In this document: positions 1 through 4,464 of the stretch, one piece after another
Position numbering within the stretch: position 1 is the first letter of the stretch
How the letters are laid out: the number at the start of each line of letters is the position of its first letter
Assembly (NCBI GenBank): GCA_003662515.1
Contig: QMYF01000031.1
Coordinates: 1-6,588, forward strand
Source of the DNA: Candidatus Hecatellales archaeon
GTDB taxonomy: Archaea; Thermoproteota; Bathyarchaeia; Hecatellales; Hecatellaceae
Direction: 5' to 3'
Length of the DNA: 6,588 bases
Made by a program: the position numbers and the translations under genes
The notes under the pieces: generated by a model
The model's input: the letters and a program-made list of their open reading frames with translations, nothing else
Database searches by the model: none
What the model was told of the DNA's origin: nothing

Positions 1-594
1 AAATGTGAAGGCTGCGGTGTATGTGCGCATGTTTGCCCGGTGTCGGCGGTAAGCTTGAAAGACAGGCTTTCCGGCTTCCTCTATCTGGCTGAAACCCGCT
101 ATGGGCCTCTCACCTACGCCAGGCTTAACCCCGGTGAGTCTAATTCAGGCAAGCTGGTAAGCCTTGTAAGGTTCTGGGCGAGAAAGACGGCTGAGGAGAC
201 GGGAGCCCAACTAGTTTTGGCTGATGGTCCTCCAGGCATAGGCTGTCCCGCCATAGCCTCCATTACGGGGGTTAACCTAGCCCTCCTCGTGGCGGAGCCT
301 ACGGCTTCAGGGCTTCACGACCTTAGAAGAGCCTTAAACCTGGTTCGCCACTTTAAAGGTGTTAAACCCTTTGTCGCCGTTAACATGTGGGATATAAATC
401 CTGAGGTTTCCGGGGAGATTTTGGCTTTCTGTGAGAGGGAAGGCTTAACGGTGGCGGGCAAAATTCCCTTTGATAGGGTTGTGGCTGAGGCCTCCGCTAA
501 CCGTAGGCCGGTGGTGGAGTTCGCCCCCGAAAGCAGAGTTTCCCGTGAAATAGGGAGGGTTTGGAGGATTCTGGAGGAGTTTTTAGGAGGGTAA
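1..594 (+). CDS. MinD-superfamily P-loop ATPase with ferredoxin insert, 3' part
   Basis: The gene is cut by the left window edge; reading frame 1 is open from base 1 to a TAA at 592-594, giving 197 C-terminal residues. It starts inside a 4Fe-4S ferredoxin motif, CxxCxxCxxxCP, with cysteines at visible residues 2, 5, 8 and 12. Next come the family-typical PGESNSGKLV segment (44-53) and the DGPPGIGCP nucleotide-site motif (75-83, the DxPPG of MinD/Mrp ATPases). The Walker A lysine loop and probably a second cluster motif would lie upstream and cannot be seen. This is the COG1149 type: cytosolic ATPases thought to couple nucleotide hydrolysis to Fe-S or metal-cluster handling. The exact substrate is unknown. 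Only 40 nt separate it from the NifX-like gene on the same strand, so the two are probably co-transcribed. An ATG at 40 is internal, because it would remove the ferredoxin cysteines. Confidence 0.9.
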   Translation, partial: KCEGCGVCAHVCPVSAVSLKDRLSGFLYLAETRYGPLTYARLNPGESNSGKLVSLVRFWARKTAEETGAQLVLADGPPGIGCPAIASITGVNLALLVAEPTASGLHDLRRALNLVRHFKGVKPFVAVNMWDINPEVSGEILAFCEREGLTVAGKIPFDRVVAEASANRRPVVEFAPESRVSREIGRVWRILEEFLGG

Positions 595-600
595 CCTTTA

Positions 601-620
601 ATTGCGTGCTTTCGCACAAT
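601..620 (+). other. Small imperfect hairpin between the MinD-like and NifX-like genes
   Basis: ATTG (601-604) pairs with CAAT (617-620), and TGC (607-609) pairs with GCA (614-616) around a TTTC loop, leaving a two-base CG bulge. The hairpin lies 6 nt after the upstream stop and 14 nt before the next ATG. It has no T-run behind it, so it looks more like an mRNA processing or stability element than a terminator. It is short enough to be chance. Confidence 0.25.
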
Positions 621-634
621 AGCTTTGAGCGGAA

Positions 635-1159
635 ATGCGTAAAATTTGTGTAACCTCTATGGGGCCGACCCTTGACAGCCCGGTAGACCCTAGATTCGGC
701 AGATGCGCCTACCTCCTCATTATAGATGTCGATTCAGGCCAACTTCTAGAAGCCGTATCCAACCCCTCAGTTATGGCTCCCAGCGGGGCGGGAATTCAGA
801 CAGCTGAAACCGTAGCCAGCAAAGGTGTGGAAGCCGTAGTTACCGGAAATGTTGGGCCCAACGCCTCCCAGGAGTTGAGCTCGGCGGGGATAAGAGTTAT
901 CACAGGCTTTCAAGGAACCGTCAGGGAGGCTGTTGAAGCCTACCGGCAGGGGAGGCTTCCCTCAGCTGGGCTTCCTCAGCTGGGCTTCCCAGGTGGAAGA
1001 GGCTTAGGCAGAGGCATGGGTATGCGAGGTATGGGCATGATGCAGCCTTCAGCCTTCACCAAGGAGGATGAAATAGCTTTTCTCGAAGCTCAGATGGAGG
1101 CTTTGCAGAAGCGTCTCGACGAGATTAAACGTAGGCTTAGAGAGCTTCAGGGCGACTGA
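635..1159 (+). CDS. NifX/NifB-type metal-cluster protein with DUF5320-like Gly/Met-rich coiled-coil tail
   Basis: This 174-residue protein has two parts. Residues 1-107 form a dinitrogenase iron-molybdenum cofactor (NifX/NifB C-terminal) domain: an N-terminal strand (MRKICVTSMG), the DPRFGRC segment (18-24), and the TVASKGVEAVVTGNVGPNA stretch (59-77) typical of the fold. Residues 118-137 are rich in Gly, Arg and Met (GRGLGRGMGMRGMGMM), and 142-172 form a charged heptad-like helix predicted to coil. That tail resembles DUF5320 proteins, which are often separate small genes beside NifX-like genes. The NifX fold binds metal clusters such as FeMo-co precursors or the Mo-Cu cluster of ORP; Cys5, Cys24 and the Met-rich tract are possible ligands here. 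No nif structural genes are visible, so a nitrogenase role is not supported. The ATG at 635 begins exactly at the domain's first strand; the ribosome site (GAGCGG) is weak, fitting translation in an operon behind the MinD-like gene. Confidence 0.88.
   Translation: MRKICVTSMGPTLDSPVDPRFGRCAYLLIIDVDSGQLLEAVSNPSVMAPSGAGIQTAETVASKGVEAVVTGNVGPNASQELSSAGIRVITGFQGTVREAVEAYRQGRLPSAGLPQLGFPGGRGLGRGMGMRGMGMMQPSAFTKEDEIAFLEAQMEALQKRLDEIKRRLRELQGD
956..984 (+). repeat. Imperfect tandem duplication of about 14 bp inside the NifX-like gene
   Basis: CTTCCCTCAGCTGGG (956-970) is followed at once by CTTCCTCAGCTGGG (971-984), which differs by one missing C, and then by CTTCCC. Because the unit is not a multiple of three, the copies are read in different frames and give LPSAG then LPQLG. 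It lies in the linker between the NifX domain and the Gly/Met-rich tail, so it probably reflects slippage in a tolerant region. Confidence 0.6.
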
Positions 1160-1189
1160 AAGGTCTCCCCCGGAAGGACGGAAAAAGCC

Positions 1190-1200
1190 TAATATTAAAT
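1190..1200 (+). promoter_or_regulatory. Candidate TATA box for the DUF134 gene
   Basis: The AT-rich stretch TAATATTAAAT stands out in a GC-rich 100-nt gap, with a purine-rich GAAAAA (1181-1186) just upstream that could act as a BRE. A start site about 25 nt downstream would give an mRNA leader of roughly 40 nt. This would let the regulator be transcribed apart from the two genes before it. Based on motif and spacing only. Confidence 0.4.
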
Positions 1201-1228
1201 GTTCCTGACAGTTAGAGTAGCCTTTAGA

Positions 1229-1248
1229 CTTCTCCCTGTAAGGGAAAT
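1229..1248. promoter_or_regulatory. Short palindrome just ahead of the DUF134 gene, possible operator
   Basis: TCCCT (1233-1237), a 3-nt spacer GTA, then AGGGA (1241-1245) form an inverted repeat with partly matching flanks. It sits between the predicted transcription start and the ribosome site of a gene that itself encodes a helix-turn-helix protein, a common place for an autoregulatory operator. As RNA it would make only a 5-bp stem. Function is a guess. Confidence 0.22.
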
Positions 1249-1250
1249 CC

Positions 1251-1257
1251 AAGGTGA
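1251..1257 (+). promoter_or_regulatory. Ribosome binding site deciding the DUF134 start
   Basis: AAGGTGA matches the archaeal anti-Shine-Dalgarno and ends 5 nt before the ATG at 1263. The alternative GTG start at 1254 lies inside this site, which argues that translation begins at 1263. Confidence 0.65.
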
Positions 1258-1262
1258 ACTCT

Positions 1263-1589
1263 ATGTGGAAGTGGTGTAGACGTTGGGCCGGCCCTGGAAG
1301 ACCTATGAAGCCTCGAACCATAAGATTTGAGCCGGTGGGCTTCCAGATGGCTCCTTTAACCCTTGAAGGCGTACCCTTCCCTGAATCTGGGCCTCCAATA
1401 TTCATGGCTTACGATGAGCTGGAGGCTTTCCGCCTCGTCTTCTATGAAGGTTTAACCCAGGAGGAGGCGGCTAGGAGGATGGGGGTTTCCCGGGGAACCC
1501 TCTGGCGCTGCCTGGAAAACGCGCGGAGGAAGCTTGCTGAAGCCCTGACAGAAAAGAGAAGGCTGATAATAGCTGAAAAACCTTTTTAA
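1263..1589 (+). CDS. DUF134 (UPF0251) family helix-turn-helix DNA-binding protein
   Basis: This 108-residue protein has the family layout: a basic N-terminus (KWCRRW...GRP), a middle FEPVGFQMAPLTLEGVPF stretch, the MAYDELEAFRLVFYEGLTQEEAARRMGVSRGTL region in two parts (48-63 and 64-80) forming a sigma-70 region 4-like helix-turn-helix, and a final helix (ENARRKLAEAL). DUF134 proteins are small predicted cytosolic DNA binders common in archaea and anaerobes, often beside NifX-like and MinD-like genes; their targets are largely unstudied. The ATG at 1263 is chosen over the GTG at 1254 because AAGGTGA precedes it at ideal distance. The gene has its own likely TATA box and probably regulates this cluster, which is inference. 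Its TAA stop overlaps that of the convergent Mrp gene by 4 nt. Confidence 0.88.
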   Translation: MWKWCRRWAGPGRPMKPRTIRFEPVGFQMAPLTLEGVPFPESGPPIFMAYDELEAFRLVFYEGLTQEEAARRMGVSRGTLWRCLENARRKLAEALTEKRRLIIAEKPF

Positions 1590-1592
1590 GCT
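1571..1592. terminator. Inverted repeat with T5 on both strands, candidate two-way terminator
   Basis: AGCT-G-AAAAA (1571-1580), a CC centre, then TTTTT-A-AGCT (1583-1592) form a 22-bp near-perfect inverted repeat with one mismatched pair. The T5 runs fall at 1583-1587 on the plus strand and opposite 1576-1580 on the minus strand. The element straddles the overlapping stop codons of the convergent DUF134 and Mrp genes (1586-1589). Archaeal RNA polymerase ends transcripts at T-tracts, so one site could stop transcripts from both sides while being partly coding. Confidence 0.55.
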
Positions 1593-2452
1593 TCTCCAAG
1601 CTGCCTTTCAACTTCCAAAACGATTTCCTCGAAGATTTTAGCTACCGGGGAATCCGGATAGCGGTCTACGAGGGGCACACCCAGGTCTGAAGACTCGCTG
1701 ACCCTCGGATCTAAGGGTATTTTCCCGAGAAGTTTAACCCCTGCCTCCTTGGCCATTCTTTCCCCCGCCCCAGATCTTAAAACCTCGTGGATGGCTCCAC
1801 AGTTGGGGCAGAGGAAGCCAGCCATGTTTTCCACGATGCCGAGGATGGGAACTCCAAGCCTCTTAGCGAAGCCTAAAGCCTTCTTAACCACAAGCTCTGA
1901 AACCTCGCTGGGAATGGTTACGATGATGGCTCCGTCCACCTTAGGTATGGACTGGATGACGGTTAGAGCCTCGTCTCCCGTGCCTGGGGGAAGATCTATA
2001 AGCAGGTAGTCCAATTCTCCCCAGACTACCTCGCCGAGAAACTGGCGGATGGCTGTAGCCTTAAGAGGCCCCCTCCAAATAACAGGTGTTTCATCGCTGG
2101 GAAGCAGAAAATCCATGGAGACAACCCTTATGCCCAGCGGGCCTATGGCTGGGAAAACCCCTGCAGGACCCGTCGAAAGCTTCTCGCTGCGGATTCCAAG
2201 CATCTTGGGGATACTAGGCCCCGTAATGTCGGCGTCGAGAATCCCTATTTTCCCGTTGCCCCTCCGCTTGGCGAGCGCTATGGCAAGATTCACGGTTACA
2301 GTGCTTTTACCCACACCTCCCTTACCACTCATAACCAGAATTTTATGTTTAATCTTCCGCATAGAGGCGTCGATACGCTCCTGCTCCTTCCGGTAGGTTT
2401 CCAGCATCTTTCTTTGAGCTTCCTCCAGTTTTTCCCTCTCAGCCATCTCCAT
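1586..2452 (-). CDS. Mrp/NBP35-type Fe-S cluster carrier ATPase
   Basis: This 288-residue protein is a complete archaeal Mrp (ApbC/NBP35) ATPase. Such proteins dimerise in the cytosol, bind a bridging 4Fe-4S cluster and pass it to apo-enzymes in an ATP-dependent way. Visible motifs are a charged helical N-terminus (1-36), the deviant Walker A loop GKGGVGKS (43-50, signature Lys44 and catalytic-loop Lys49), switch I DADITGPSIPKMLG (73-86), WRGPLK (126-131), LIDLPPGTGD (151-160), and a CPNCG motif (Cys215, Cys218) that supplies the bridging-cluster ligands. There is no N-terminal DUF59 domain, as usual in archaea. The ATG at 2452 is favoured: on the minus strand GAGG lies 5 nt upstream. It follows the DUF6951-like gene on the same strand after 43 nt, so an operon is likely. 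A TATA-like TTTTTAGA opposite 2478-2485 may also give it a separate promoter. Confidence 0.95.
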   Translation of the reverse strand: MEMAEREKLEEAQRKMLETYRKEQERIDASMRKIKHKILVMSGKGGVGKSTVTVNLAIALAKRRGNGKIGILDADITGPSIPKMLGIRSEKLSTGPAGVFPAIGPLGIRVVSMDFLLPSDETPVIWRGPLKATAIRQFLGEVVWGELDYLLIDLPPGTGDEALTVIQSIPKVDGAIIVTIPSEVSELVVKKALGFAKRLGVPILGIVENMAGFLCPNCGAIHEVLRSGAGERMAKEAGVKLLGKIPLDPRVSESSDLGVPLVDRYPDSPVAKIFEEIVLEVERQLGEA

Positions 2453-2495
2453 ACAAGCCTCAACCTATCATAACCACTCTAAAAAGTAAGGTTTA

Positions 2496-2825
2496 CTATG
2501 GCCTTCCAGCCTCCCGGAAGCCTATTGAAGGATTCCTTTTGATGAGGTAGCCTGCCTCAGCCCACGCAGCCATCAGGAAGGCTGTGGGGACAGGGCAGGG
2601 TGGACAAAGCCTCGCCGGCTCGTCAGCCGCCAGATAGGCAGGATTACTGCAGAAAGGCTTTGTTAAAGATAGGGCTTCCACCTCGCTTCCAAGCTTTTCA
2701 GCCCAAAGCCTCACCTTCTCACAGCTGGAAACTGTTTCAACCCGCAGTTTACCGTCCAGTTTCCCCACGGTTATCCTGGTTTTAAACTTGCAGGATCCGG
2801 CATCTACAAGAATTTCCGTCACCAT
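2496..2825 (-). CDS. DUF6951-like cysteine-rich small protein
   Basis: This 109-residue soluble protein has five cysteines (12, 35, 59, 74, 77) in a pattern I associate with the DUF6951 family: VDAGSCKFKT near the N-terminus, a SSCEKV stretch after a strand, KPFCSNPAY, and CPPCPVPTAFLMAAWAEAG near the end. No function is established to my knowledge. The conserved cysteines and the Mrp Fe-S carrier directly downstream suggest metal or Fe-S binding, an inference. A longer reading from a TTG at 2879 adds 18 residues rich in Pro and Ser with no family resemblance, and that TTG nearly abuts a TATA box, so I take the ATG at 2825. Upstream on the minus strand a GGGAG lies about 11 nt from this ATG, rather far for a ribosome site. 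The stop is TAG. Confidence 0.8.
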   Translation of the reverse strand: MVTEILVDAGSCKFKTRITVGKLDGKLRVETVSSCEKVRLWAEKLGSEVEALSLTKPFCSNPAYLAADEPARLCPPCPVPTAFLMAAWAEAGYLIKRNPSIGFREAGRP

Positions 2826-2880
2826 GACTGTTCCATCTCCCTTCCGGGGAGAACTGAAAGGGTAGGTGGGAGAGGGCAAC

Positions 2881-2888
2881 TTATAAAT
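2881..2888. promoter_or_regulatory. TATA-like box in the divergent DUF6951-like / kinase gap
   Basis: TTATAAAT reads as a good TATA element in both directions. For the minus-strand DUF6951-like gene it gives a start near 2859 and a leader of about 34 nt; for the plus-strand kinase it gives a start near 2910 and a leader of about 37 nt. Both distances are normal for archaea. Bases next to it show no strong BRE on either side, so the main direction is unclear. Confidence 0.5.
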
Positions 2889-2927
2889 GCTCCCCTAATG
2901 TTTCCCTAGACATCCTTCCAACCCATG

Positions 2928-2935
2928 TTTATAAG
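2928..2935 (-). promoter_or_regulatory. Second TATA-like box in the divergent gap
   Basis: TTTATAAG lies only 11 nt before the kinase ATG, too close to serve that gene, since transcription would start inside the coding region. Read on the minus strand (CTTATAAA) it would start transcription near 2905 and give the DUF6951-like gene a leader of about 80 nt. It may be a second minus-strand promoter or simply an AT-rich patch. Confidence 0.28.
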
Positions 2936-2946
2936 GGGAAAGGGCG

Positions 2947-3366
2947 ATGGAGAGAACCTTCGCCATCCTTAAGCCGGAAACGGTTTCCCGCCGGTTGATA
3001 GGGGCCGTGGTAAAAAGGCTGGAGGAGGCAGGCTTTAAAATTCTGGCCATGAAGCTTATCTGGGCGAGCAGAGAGCAGGCTGAGAAGCTTTACGAAGTTC
3101 ACAGGGGGAAGCCTTTCTACCCCGAATTGATAAAGCATATTACTTCAGGGCCCATTGTCCCCATGGTTTTGGAGGCTGAGGATGCTGTCGCCCGGCTTCG
3201 CAGGCTCATAGGGGCAACGGACCCGGCTAAAGCTGAGCCTGGAACCATCCGTCGAGACTACGGAATATCCATAACCATGAATGTTATTCATGCGGCTGAC
3301 AGTCCTGAAAGCTTTGAACGGGAGCATAAAATCTTCTTTAAGCCTGAGGAAATCTTAACGTATTGA
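2947..3366 (+). CDS. ndk: Nucleoside diphosphate kinase
   Basis: This 139-residue protein has the full length of the family. It moves the terminal phosphate from one nucleoside triphosphate to another diphosphate through a phosphohistidine, keeping (d)NTP pools balanced in the cytosol. Active-site residues can be read directly: Lys9 (AILKPE), Tyr49, Thr91 (GATDP), Arg102 (GTIRRD), Asn112 and the catalytic His115 in NVIHAADSPES. The usual arginine before PFF is Lys55, and the usual HGSDS/HASDS is HAADS here, so the serine two residues after the histidine is Ala117. The common RGDF reads RRDY. The ATG at 2947 fits the family's MERTF start. The ribosome site is weak (GGGG and AGGG within 15 nt). 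It is divergent from the DUF6951-like gene and stands 63 nt before the lipoyl-like gene. Confidence 0.96.
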   Translation: MERTFAILKPETVSRRLIGAVVKRLEEAGFKILAMKLIWASREQAEKLYEVHRGKPFYPELIKHITSGPIVPMVLEAEDAVARLRRLIGATDPAKAEPGTIRRDYGISITMNVIHAADSPESFEREHKIFFKPEEILTY

Positions 3367-3371
3367 AGGGC

Positions 3372-3391
3372 TGGGGAAACCTTTTTCCCTA
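3372..3391 (+). terminator. Hairpin with T5 tract after ndk, possible terminator
   Basis: GGGAAA (3374-3379) pairs with TTTCCC (3384-3389) around a CCTT loop, extended by a G-T and a T-A pair. The T5 run (3382-3386) is inside the hairpin rather than after it. It begins 6 nt after the kinase stop and before a separate TATA-like box, a position that suits transcript ending or 3'-end protection. Confidence 0.35.
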
Positions 3392-3401
3392 AGGCTAGCT
3401 G

Positions 3402-3409
3402 AAAATATT
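3402..3409 (+). promoter_or_regulatory. Candidate TATA box for the lipoyl-like gene
   Basis: AAAATATT is centred about 25 nt before the ATG at 3430, so transcription would begin at or next to the start codon and give a leaderless mRNA. A G-rich GGTGGGG at 3413-3419 could instead act as a ribosome site at 10 nt spacing if the transcript starts further upstream. Confidence 0.35.
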
Positions 3410-3429
3410 GTTGGTGGGGCTGTTAGCCT

Positions 3430-3714
3430 ATGGTTTGGCTTGCTCCAGGAGAATCCGTAAAATATCTTTACATGCCTGAAGTGAACATCCGAGCCTTAAA
3501 CCCCAACAGCGAAATGAGGGTTCTAGTTTGGGCTAAAGAGGAAGGCGAAATGTTCACTAAGATGGAGCCCGTCCTCTACGTTGAAACAGAGATAGGCGTT
3601 ATAGCTGTTCAAGCTCCCCAGGCAGGAATCCTCAGGAAAAAGCTGGTTAAGGAAGGTATGCCGGTTAAAGTCGGCCAAATCTTAGCCTTCTTCACCGAGC
3701 CCAGAGGAGTCTAA
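3430..3714 (+). CDS. Stand-alone lipoyl/biotinyl-fold protein lacking the modified lysine
   Basis: This 94-residue protein is nearly all one lipoyl/biotinyl-type beta-barrel. Family features in order are VLVWAKEEGEMFTKMEPVLYV (31-51 in part, the first half with the usual EG turn), VETEIGVIAV (51-60, the hairpin turn), APQAGIL (62-68, the conserved P-x-A-G), and LVKEGMPVKVGQILAFF (72-88). In lipoylated or biotinylated domains the turn reads ETDKA or AMKM; here it reads ETEIG, putting Ile55 at the lysine position. It is therefore unlikely to carry lipoate or biotin and may bind a partner or act as a structural relic. No 2-oxoacid dehydrogenase, glycine cleavage or carboxylase gene is beside it. 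A stop codon lies in frame at 3424, so the ATG at 3430 is the first start. Its 3' end overlaps the convergent rhomboid gene by 23 bp. Confidence 0.8.
   Translation: MVWLAPGESVKYLYMPEVNIRALNPNSEMRVLVWAKEEGEMFTKMEPVLYVETEIGVIAVQAPQAGILRKKLVKEGMPVKVGQILAFFTEPRGV
3692..3714. other. Convergent coding overlap of lipoyl-like and rhomboid genes
   Basis: The last 23 bp of both genes are shared tail to tail. Shortly after the plus-strand stop, CCTTTTGTTT (3716-3725) is T-rich and could end the lipoyl-like transcript inside the rhomboid coding region. No matching T-tract is seen just past the rhomboid stop on the minus strand, so its mRNA may run antisense into the lipoyl-like gene. Confidence 0.7.
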
Positions 3715-4426
3715 ACCTTTTGTTTGCAAGGGCGAAAGCCAAGCCCACCAGAAAGCCTAAAACATGGCCTGTAAAGTTCACCTTGACTTTTTCCTGGCCA
3801 ATCGTCGACGTGGAAATCCAAAACCAGAGGCAGCTTTCCTTCCAGTCCAAGTTTAAGAGGTTCTGGTAGAAACCTATGAGAGCGCTGCCTATCACTAGGA
3901 GGCCTAGAATGTAGAGGAGGAAGCCTTCCACGGTGTTTGCAGGATTCTCCTGCCGAGGCATTCTTAAAGCCTTAACGGTGAAGGGAAGCCAGGCGGCCAG
4001 AATTATCCCTGCAAAACCGTAAATTATGGTGGAGAACCCGAGAAGCGTTAGGCTGCTCAAGGTTACCTTTACCCCTTTCATGGTGAAGCAGGCTAAGGCG
4101 AGAATGTATCCGGCGCCTCCCACATGAACCCAGTTAACCGTGAGGACGGCCAGGTAAACCTTCTTCAGCCCCTTCAGGAATTCTCCGGGGCAAACCATGG
4201 TTGAAAGCAGGAAGTAGGTGTGGCATAAACCGTTGAAGGTGAAGTTGCTTATGAAATGGGTTTTCTTGGTGTGGATGAGGGGCGAGAGAAGGAAGACTTT
4301 CAGGAGGCTTAGGTTTCCCTGAAGGCTCTGCTCGAAACGGAAGAAAATTATTAGCAGGTAGGATGTTAGGAGGAGGCCTAGAAGAAAAATCCCGCCATTC
4401 TTGAAAGATGAATGGTTCAAGTTCAA
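3692..4426 (-). CDS. Rhomboid family intramembrane serine protease
   Basis: This 244-residue polytopic membrane protein carries the rhomboid active site in order. HTKKTHFISN gives the HxxxxHxxxN motif (His52, His57, Asn61; compare GlpG His145, His150, Asn154). GFSTIIYGFAG (130-140) supplies Ser132 in the GxSx motif and the helix-4 G-x-x-G pattern. GHVLGFLVG supplies His221 of the catalytic dyad and Gly224. Six membrane segments can be drawn: about 12-30, 57-76, 89-114, 128-147, 169-187 and 217-234, with a short basic tail. Rhomboids cut membrane-protein substrates within the bilayer; the substrate is unknown. The residue after the serine is Thr rather than the common Gly. The first ATG (residue 77) would destroy the active site, so start is TTG at 4426 or 4420. 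It follows the pyrophosphatase gene by 38 nt on the same strand. The stop is TGA. Confidence 0.85.
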   Translation of the reverse strand: MNLNHSSFKNGGIFLLGLLLTSYLLIIFFRFEQSLQGNLSLLKVFLLSPLIHTKKTHFISNFTFNGLCHTYFLLSTMVCPGEFLKGLKKVYLAVLTVNWVHVGGAGYILALACFTMKGVKVTLSSLTLLGFSTIIYGFAGIILAAWLPFTVKALRMPRQENPANTVEGFLLYILGLLVIGSALIGFYQNLLNLDWKESCLWFWISTSTIGQEKVKVNFTGHVLGFLVGLAFALANKRFRLLWAR

Positions 4427-4447
4427 AATATTTTTGCCTAAGAGAAA

Positions 4448-4455
4448 AATTTAAA
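4448..4455 (-). promoter_or_regulatory. Candidate TATA box for rhomboid gene or T-rich end of pyrophosphatase transcript
   Basis: On the minus strand this reads TTTAAATT and continues as TTTCTCTT. It is centred about 25 nt before the TTG at 4426, which would give a leaderless rhomboid mRNA, in line with the lack of any ribosome site there. The same T-rich tract, 10 to 24 nt after the pyrophosphatase stop, could also be an archaeal terminator. Both uses are possible. Confidence 0.4.
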
Positions 4456-4464
4456 GAGGGAGGT

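Noticed and set aside
315..617. Minus-strand open frame of 100 codons
   Set aside because: It lies opposite the MinD-like gene, has no family resemblance or ribosome site, and is explained as a shadow of that gene.
635..1159. Reading the NifX-like gene as evidence of nitrogen fixation
   Set aside because: NifX-fold proteins are widespread in non-fixing anaerobes, and no nitrogenase genes are in the window.
1049..1405. Minus-strand open frame of 118 codons across two plus-strand genes
   Set aside because: It spans the end of the NifX-like gene, the gap and the start of DUF134, has no recognisable motif, and conflicts with two well-supported genes.
2049..2396. Plus-strand open frame of 115 codons
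   Set aside because: It is antisense to the Mrp gene, with composition mirroring its codons and no domain.
2826..2879. Upstream TTG start extending the DUF6951-like protein by 18 residues
   Set aside because: The extra segment lacks family similarity and would place the start almost on top of the TATA-like box, so the ATG at 2825 is preferred.
2928..2935. TTTATAAG as the ndk promoter
   Set aside because: It is 11 nt before the ATG, so transcription would begin inside the gene, and the family-typical N-terminus fixes that ATG.
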